Position numbers and translations under genes: made by a program. From positions 26,645,489 to 26,709,488 of the forward strand of contig NC_026655.2 of the NCBI RefSeq assembly GCF_000004075.3: a stretch of 64,000 bases of DNA. Reading direction: 5' to 3'. The notes under the pieces are model-generated. The model ran no database searches and had not been told where the DNA came from. It saw only the letters and a list, made by a program, of their open reading frames with translations. Shown in pieces: positions 58,019-64,000 of this stretch (position 1 is its first letter; each line of letters begins with the position of its first letter). The stretch is from Cucumis sativus (Eukaryota > Streptophyta > Magnoliopsida > Cucurbitales > Cucurbitaceae).

Positions 58019-61000
58019 TCATACTGGCATGGTTTGTAGCCTTATATGCTTGTATTTTTGTTCGTGGTTGAAGTGTCTTGCACTCTCGAACAAACTGTGA
58101 GACAATAGGAGCTTCAATGCCCCAACTCCTTCTTGTAAAGCAGTATCAATCTTTTTAAACAAAAATAAAAGTAATTGTTAAGCTAGGATGGATACTAATT
58201 AAGCATAATGAAATCAGCATTATTTGCAATGAGTCTGATGTAATTCAAAGTCGGATTAATTTCTCAAACTGAATTTTAGCCTTTGAGAATTTTATGCCTT
58301 CAAAGGCTAAGAGATGAGTTATTTATTAAGAGCTTTGTAAGTTAGTTACAAAGTAGTTATAAGGAAGTTGTTACAAAACAAAGTAGTTATAAGGAAGTTG
58401 TTACAAAACAGTTAAGTATCCTAACTGTTCTAACTATCTTGTAGTTTAGCTATCTCTTTCTACTTAGGCTATCTCTATTCTTATTCTTATTACATCAGAG
58501 TCAGCAAAAGGAATAACTGATGTGAAGATACAAATTATTTACAATAAAAAAAATGGAATTAAAAAGGGGTAATCGTTATAAATGAAAAAACGGTTGAAAA
58601 TATAGCAAAATGTCATATGTGATAGACAATGATAGATTTTCCTAGTAAAGTTTGGCTTAATTTACTATATTTGAAAACTGTCAGGTATTTAAAGAACTTT
58701 GAAGAATCACACCCCAAAAGGCTAGCTATTGGGGTGGGAGAGCCAAGTCACTTAAGAACCTCGTTGGTCATCCCATTCTAACCAATGTGGGACAAAGGCA
58801 TCTCATACTACCTTAGTTCCTAACAAAAACATCCCATAAAAAGGATCCAAAATACATTTTCCAAAAGTATGCACTTTTAGCAAAAGAATGGAGAGTGAGA
58901 GAGTTACATATGAGCAAAGCAAGTAAGTTGTGGTGTGGATGAAACACGTGATGGCTCAATGAAACTAGGAAAGATAGAAAAGTTTCAACTATATGTTTTG
59001 TGTAATATAATCAGCAAAAAGGCTCACTCGTTCTTGTGCAGTGTTATTGAACTTTTGAAGCAAGAATGCTTTGGGATCCATTTGACCAGGTGGCCTTCCA
59101 ATGCCTAGAAAGAAAAATGTTCTAAGAATGGAGAAAACATAAAAAACAACAAAATAGCGTAGGCAACAAAACTTACCAATTCTTAACCTAGCAAACTCTC
59201 TGTTCCCTCGAAAATGAGAAATGACACTCTTCAGCCTAAAATAAAAAATCAATTTCAAGATGTACCAGAAAGGCAACATAGAATAGAAGTCGTGAGGGTT
59301 TTACTAAAAGAAAGAATAGTGCCAGCAAATTTACAAGCATGGACAATAAAAAGTATGTCTCAAAAAATATATATAAAGTTAAAGTTGTAGCATGCCGGCA
59401 TAATGTCAATTTTAGAGGAATTGTGTTGAAAAACCTTCGTGGAAATAGATAGCATTCAGGGTTTTTTTCTTTTTTTTAAATTTTTTTGAGGCAATAGCAT
59501 TTGATAGTCGTATTGAAGATGTACAGCTGTCTTGATCCCTCAAATGCTATGCTTAGATTCTTTAGGAGCCTATAATGGAGCGATTCACTGACATGACCGA
59601 CTATAACTAAGAAATTCAAATAGGATATATCAGATAAGCATCGCTCTTGCCTGCTGGACACTAAATCTGAAGTGATAAATAATCTTACAAACTCCAATTG
59701 GATCGTTTTCTCTTCAAATAAAAATAGTCAATGAATTTAATCTATGGAAGGTGAAAATCCCAAAGATTCAGTTTGTGTGGTAAGCAGGTCATCCATGGAA
59801 GGGTTAACACTTCAAATCGGCTTGCAAGAAAGATGTCTACTTTGATCGGGCCTTTTTGTTGGATTCTTTGCTGCTGGAGAGTGGAGGAAGATGATAGACC
59901 CCCTATCATTCACCAATATAGTAGAAGAGGGAAGAAGAAAGAGAGTGTTAGTGCTGGCACATCTGAGTCGGTTAAGTGAGTTAGTTAGAATGTGCAATAT
60001 AAATAGAATTGTAATCTTGGAGGGAAAGTTAGTTAAGTTTTGAGATTAGTAAGGAATTCTGTGCACTTCGAGAGATAAGGTAACAGAGAGAGATATTGTA
60101 ACCGAATTGAGATATTCTCAATTCGATTTGTTCCTTCTTTCATTGTTCTTGTCTTCGAACGAAGAATCTATTATCGATAAAGTTCTATTGATTGAACACA
60201 ACTTGGTGTTCCATCAGAAGACCATAATGATATTCCTTGGAGTTGTGACTTCATTATGTCTGTGCTGTTTTGATGTGTTTGGCTTTCAATGTTTTAGACA
60301 CAGAGGTTATGAGGAGATGATCAAGGAGTTCCTTTTCTTCATCCAGCTTTTGTTCAGAAGATGAAGTTGTTTCTGCAAGCAAGGATTTGTTTTCTGTTGT
60401 GGAGTTTGAGGGGAAAGAGGAACGGGACCTTTAAAGAGCCTTGAGAGGCACCTATGAATGCTTGGTCCCTTGACAGGTTCAATATTTCTCTTTGGGCACC
60501 GATGAAATGCCTCTTTGTGATTATTGGTCTTATTTTACATGATGTTGATTGGAGCCCTTTTATTTAGTTGAGTCTCCTTTCCTGGGGTATTTTTTTATTG
60601 GACGCCCTTGTGATTTCATTTCTTTCTCAGTGAAAGTTCAATTTCTTATTATAAAAAAACTAGTCAAATGTATGTTGTAAGGTGTAGAGACAAAGGGATT
60701 GGGGTTATAGAGTGGAAATAGGCTACAATAGAAGACGACAAAAATATAAAAAACAAAAAAATTAACAAAACGATTTCAATGATACCCATTGTGGTAGCCG
60801 TGTCCTCCATTGTGTTGAAGCCGAAGCACTCCACAAGGTAAGGTCATGTCATCGTGAAACTGCAGCAGTAAAATACTCAAAACAATGCCGAGGCGTTGTT
60901 CATTTAAGAACTCTAATGAGGAAAAAGAATGATTGAAATGCACATAAGGATTTACCACGAGCACACGGTTCAGAGGTAGCTTGTAATAAGCTGCAAGTGG

Positions 61001-61735
61001 TCCTGCCTGCAGTATGATGACAAAAACAAGATTTATGACATCAAACCAGTCTCGGTAAAAAAGATATCATTGACATGTATTGAACTAGCTACAATAGCCT
61101 TCGCAGGAACTGTATTCCTAACTTCAAAGTCGATATAATTTTGCAAGATGAATTCACTCAAATGAATCTATGAACTCTAAAAATAAAAACTTAAGAGTCT
61201 AAGACTACAAGAAACCTAACTTATAAGAAGACAGAAGCCAAAAGAAGTTTCTCAATCACATACAGATTCACCACTCAGGTTCATGTAAGTTTGAGGCTTT
61301 GCCAGAAAAACAGGGATGTCCCCAACAAAACCTGACATCAATAGCCAAAATATCTTTGAACTTCATGCAATCAAACAACAATAACACCTGAAAACACTTA
61401 ACAGATGAAACAAAAAATTATAACATAAAAAGTGAACATACCTTCACCAAACACAGCTTTACAGTGAACCCTATTCATTGGAATTCCAACAGACTCAGCA
61501 AACACATCAATCATCTCAAAGCCCACCTGTACTGAACCAAAATAAGAATGACTGAACGAATACCTCCCATTACAAAATCAAAATGTGATTCAAGATGAAC
61601 AACGTAAAACGGTACAGTGATTACATTGTGCCTAGTTCCTCTGAACTTCTCTCCAGGGTTTCCCAACCCCACAAAAAGCCAAGGTCGTGATGATATTGCC
61701 GTACAAAAGCCACGCTTGGTTAACTTACTGAACAT
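58019..61735 (-). CDS. Peptidyl-tRNA hydrolase, mitochondrial/organellar type
   Basis: Eight coding exons on the minus strand: 61735-61625, 61526-61442, 61331-61264, 61006-60956, 60859-60786, 59235-59177, 59104-59028 and 58150-58019. They total 657 bases, exactly 218 codons plus stop, all GT-AG and in phase. The enzyme cleaves peptidyl-tRNA released from stalled ribosomes. Expected catalytic residues are visible: Asn26 in GLGNPG, His36 in GTRHNVGF, Asn in QTYMNLSG, Asp in [10 protein letters not shown] and Asn in HNGLKS. The N-terminus [15 protein letters not shown] is short, basic and Ser-bearing, fitting a mitochondrial presequence. The length equals the usual plant bacterial-type Pth (about 219). 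CRS2-type splicing factors share the fold but usually have longer transit peptides. Intron 5 (about 1.55 kb) holds TE debris and intron 1 of the leader contains a long A run at 61790-61812. Confidence 0.93.
58330..58425. repeat. 30-bp tandem duplication in Pth intron 7
   Basis: Two units of aagtagttataaggaagttg plus ten bases start at 58351 and 58381. Confidence 0.9.
58590..58690. repeat. MITE-like fragment in Pth intron 7
   Basis: aaaatatagcaaaatgtcat, tgatagacaatgatagattt and tttactatatttgaaaactg together form a short, worn member of the family at 55295-55565. Confidence 0.4.
59750..60660 (+). mobile_element. LINE 3' relic with a nested LTR-like piece in Pth intron 5
   Basis: 59773-59890 reads [19 protein letters not shown] then [12 protein letters not shown], a zf-RVT-like ORF2 end. 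60230-60660 continues with [13 protein letters not shown] and later [12 protein letters not shown] and ends in ttataaaaaaac. Between them (about 59910-60220) is a block with a TATA-like tataaatag at 60000 and text resembling the 3' part of a copia LTR. The element runs opposite to the host gene. Confidence 0.5.
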
Positions 61736-61741
61736 TTTCCA

Positions 61742-62131
61742 CTAAAGAAGAAACCCGCTCATACACTTCCCTGTTGACGAAAACATTAAAAAAAAAAAAA
61801 AAAAAAAAAAAACCATCAGCTGCTAATCAATCGATAACAAAATGAAGAAATCCAAAACGTAAAAGTAATAAACAGCATTATGGTTGAGTTGCCACCAAAG
61901 AATGATTGGAAATGATGTTCCTGAGTTGATTACGAACCAGATTACAAAGATTGTGAAGATTGACGGGAAAACGAAGGAAGGTTGTAACTGTTGATCGGAG
62001 CCGGTGGGAAGGTGATTCCGGAACTTGAATTGAAGTGGAGAATTGAAAGAACAAAGACGAAGAGAGGATTGGTGTAAGAGTGTAATTGAAGAAGAAGCCG
62101 CGAAAATGGTGAAATCAGAGAGAGCTGACAA
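61742..62131 (-). other. Possible 5' leader exon(s) of Pth
   Basis: On the minus strand an ATG at 62131 opens a Ser/Phe/Leu-rich frame (SALSDFTIFAASSSITLLHQ) that looks like a plastid transit peptide. A GT donor at 61945 and an AG acceptor at 61771 would make this a leader whose frame stops at TGA before the main ATG. An alternative acceptor at about 61742 (tttag/TGGAAAATG) would join it in frame to MFSKLTK and give a longer, possibly plastid-targeted form. Both are inferences. Confidence 0.35.
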
Positions 62132-64000
62132 CGGGGAGTGAGCTGAGGGACCTAAATAAGTGATCTTTATTGTATTATGTTATTTTTTTCAAATCAAGTT
62201 TGTAAACAATTTTTTAAAAAAAATACCCTTTTAACTAAACCAAACAGCACGATTTTTAGCTTTTTCCCGTGACCTAAAGAAAAACAACTTTAAACACTAT
62301 CAATCCTAGAACGTCATTACTGAATGAAAACCATATTCCAAGCAATAGCATAAAATGTGTGTGCAACCGATCAAGGTCAGCAACCCGACGGAGGTAATCT
62401 TGTCAAAAGCTAGCCAAGACAATGGAATTCAAAAAAGTAGCGGTGAACCAATAATCACATGAGATTTAGAGTTTTGGGACGACTAAGTTTGTATATACAC
62501 ATTTTTTAAGTACAACAAGCAGCTTTATATGTTTCTATATGAAAAATTAAAACAAGGGGCTTTATATGTTTCTATATGAAAAATTAAAAACATTGAAAAT
62601 TTGAAAGAAAAAAATCAAATTAGTTTGAAAATAAAATGTATAAAAAGAAACATCTAGCACCTTCATCTCCTAAAGTCTTTAGGTTTCACAACCAACGTTC
62701 TAATCACATCTATAAAAATAATGAGTATCTGACCATATTGGGTGCAATTTGGGGACGGCAAAAATAGACATCATATGTGAATGCTTTTGTCAAAAATCTT
62801 ATTATTTACGTTTTTTTCCTACTTTGATATTTCTTCCCATTTTTATTTTTTAAACTCTACCATTTTAGTAGTGTCGAAATGGTAAAGTATTGTAATTTTA
62901 TTCAATAATAATACTAAATAAATATCTATTAAGTTTTCAACTATCGGACAAAAAAAATGTTAAATGACTTAATTTTTGGATAAAAAAATGTTAGAATTTA
63001 GATGAATTATCAAAATGTACTTGCACGTACGAAAAAAATACTATCTCGTTCTTGTTCGTCTCACTTCTCTCTTTTTTTTCCCTCACAAGTCACTACTCTT
63101 TGTTTGTTTGTTGCTTAGTCTCAATTTTAACCACTCTCGTTTTGTCTCAATTTTGATCTCTCATGCTCTCTCTTCGTTTCTTCACTCACTAAATCACTTC
63201 TCTCTATCGCTCTTGTTTAGTTAATTGTGATGCAATTGCTCACATGCATTTGTCATGCCAAAAAGAAGAAAACGTGTAGAGGAACAAAAATAAGGAGATA
63301 GACGAAAAAGCACTAGAGAAGAAGAGATAAAAGATTTAAAAAGAGATGAAAGATTTAGAAAAATCAAGAAAGGAAGGAGAATACAATAACTCTGTGGTCA
63401 TAACATCAACAAAAAGGCATTTTGAACCTTTCAAATTAGATTCTCTTACAATTTTCTCTTGAATTCCCACAAGCCACAATTTCAACTACGAAAACGTGAA
63501 TTGCAAGTTTATTACGTGAATTTTGAAGTTTGTGTCTAAATATCTTTGAGCTAATAATTTTCACCCTTCTCATTGTTTGTTGATTAAACTCTAAACTTTA
63601 GAAATATTTGATAGATCTTTAAAGTTTTGTTTTTATTAACTAAAAGAATTAGTACATCTTTAAATTATTATTTTTTTTACAATTTTGAAAAAGGTAAATA
63701 ATAACAAAAAAATTAAAAGAGCTAATGATCTACTAGACATTTTCTAAGACTTCATTAGATCATGAAATTACTTGAGAGCTTAAATTGACGAGTGAAGCAA
63801 AATTTAATATTATATCAACACTTTAAGTTTTAGCATTCTCTTTCATTCGTGGGCTTAAAATATGTAAAAGATCCAATAAGTAAAAATAAATAGTAATTTG
63901 GAAGGAAATAACGTTATATGAGTTTGTTGAATATTAGAGTTGTAATTAACCTAAAAATTTTAGCTAATGAAGGAAGGAATTTAATATTATATCAGCACTT
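62132..64000. other. AT-rich intergenic DNA
   Basis: A 37-bp tandem duplication (gctttatatgtttctatatg) stands at 62522-62596. 63040-63220 is CT-rich. A short open frame there is low-complexity and not taken as a gene. No gene is seen. Confidence 0.5.

Noticed and set aside
63015-63224. 69-codon plus frame
   Set aside because: CT-rich low-complexity DNA without further support.
1-64000. CRISPR arrays, rRNA genes, bacterial operons or phage modules
   Set aside because: None is seen. The tandem repeats present are minisatellites without spacer structure, and genes are intron-bearing and plant-like.

Overview
The window is nuclear DNA of a dicot plant, most likely a cucurbit. The organism is an inference from the protein families, the very AT-rich introns and intergenic DNA, and the style of the degraded SINE, LINE, copia and plant-mobile-domain remains. 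Every multi-exon model was built by hand from reading frames and splice sites; no transcript or database evidence was available.

Left part (1-20 kb). The last seven exons of a cobalamin-independent methionine synthase (METE/MS) gene run rightwards to 2158. Next come three intact leftward two-exon genes (RTM2-like A, B and C) for small-heat-shock-domain proteins with a C-terminal membrane anchor, of the RESTRICTED TEV MOVEMENT 2 type. A fourth copy (D, about 18.3-19.3 kb) is dead: it has lost exon 1, the intron and the start of exon 2. A broken N-terminal methionine synthase fragment (16.7-17.3 kb) lies just before copy D, in the same order as METE and copy A, so a METE-RTM2 block appears to have been duplicated. 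A degraded copia-type retroelement (about 9.3-13.1 kb) seems to have landed in the upstream region of copy B. A small unrecognised intronless gene sits at 6563-6925.

Middle part (20-50.3 kb). Four rightward tandem genes, each with seven coding exons, encode Rieske non-haem oxygenases of the chloroplast PTC52/ACD1-like family (538, 544, 539 and 553 residues). They form two sister pairs: copies 1-2 and copies 3-4. The notable feature is intron 3. In copies 3 and 4 it can only be removed in frame as an AT-AC intron with a U12-like 5' site. In copy 2 the site is ATGAGT (AT-AC of the U2 kind). In copy 1 one base change creates an ordinary GT-AG intron that stays in frame by dropping exactly three exon bases. 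Copy 4 also has a GC-AG intron. Between copies 2 and 3 lie a plant-mobile-domain pseudogene and a cluster of minisatellites.

Right part (50.3-64 kb). An intronless gene (51743-53416) encodes a 557-residue type II membrane protein of the SUB1 / O-fucosyltransferase-like family. A leftward eight-exon gene (61735-58019) encodes a complete 218-residue organellar peptidyl-tRNA hydrolase, with all expected catalytic residues visible and LINE/LTR debris in its largest intron. The rest is AT-rich intergenic DNA with MITE-like inverted repeats.

The genes are not an operon and share no single pathway. The window shows tandem duplication of three families (METE, RTM2-like, PTC52-like), with birth, decay and splice-site change all visible.
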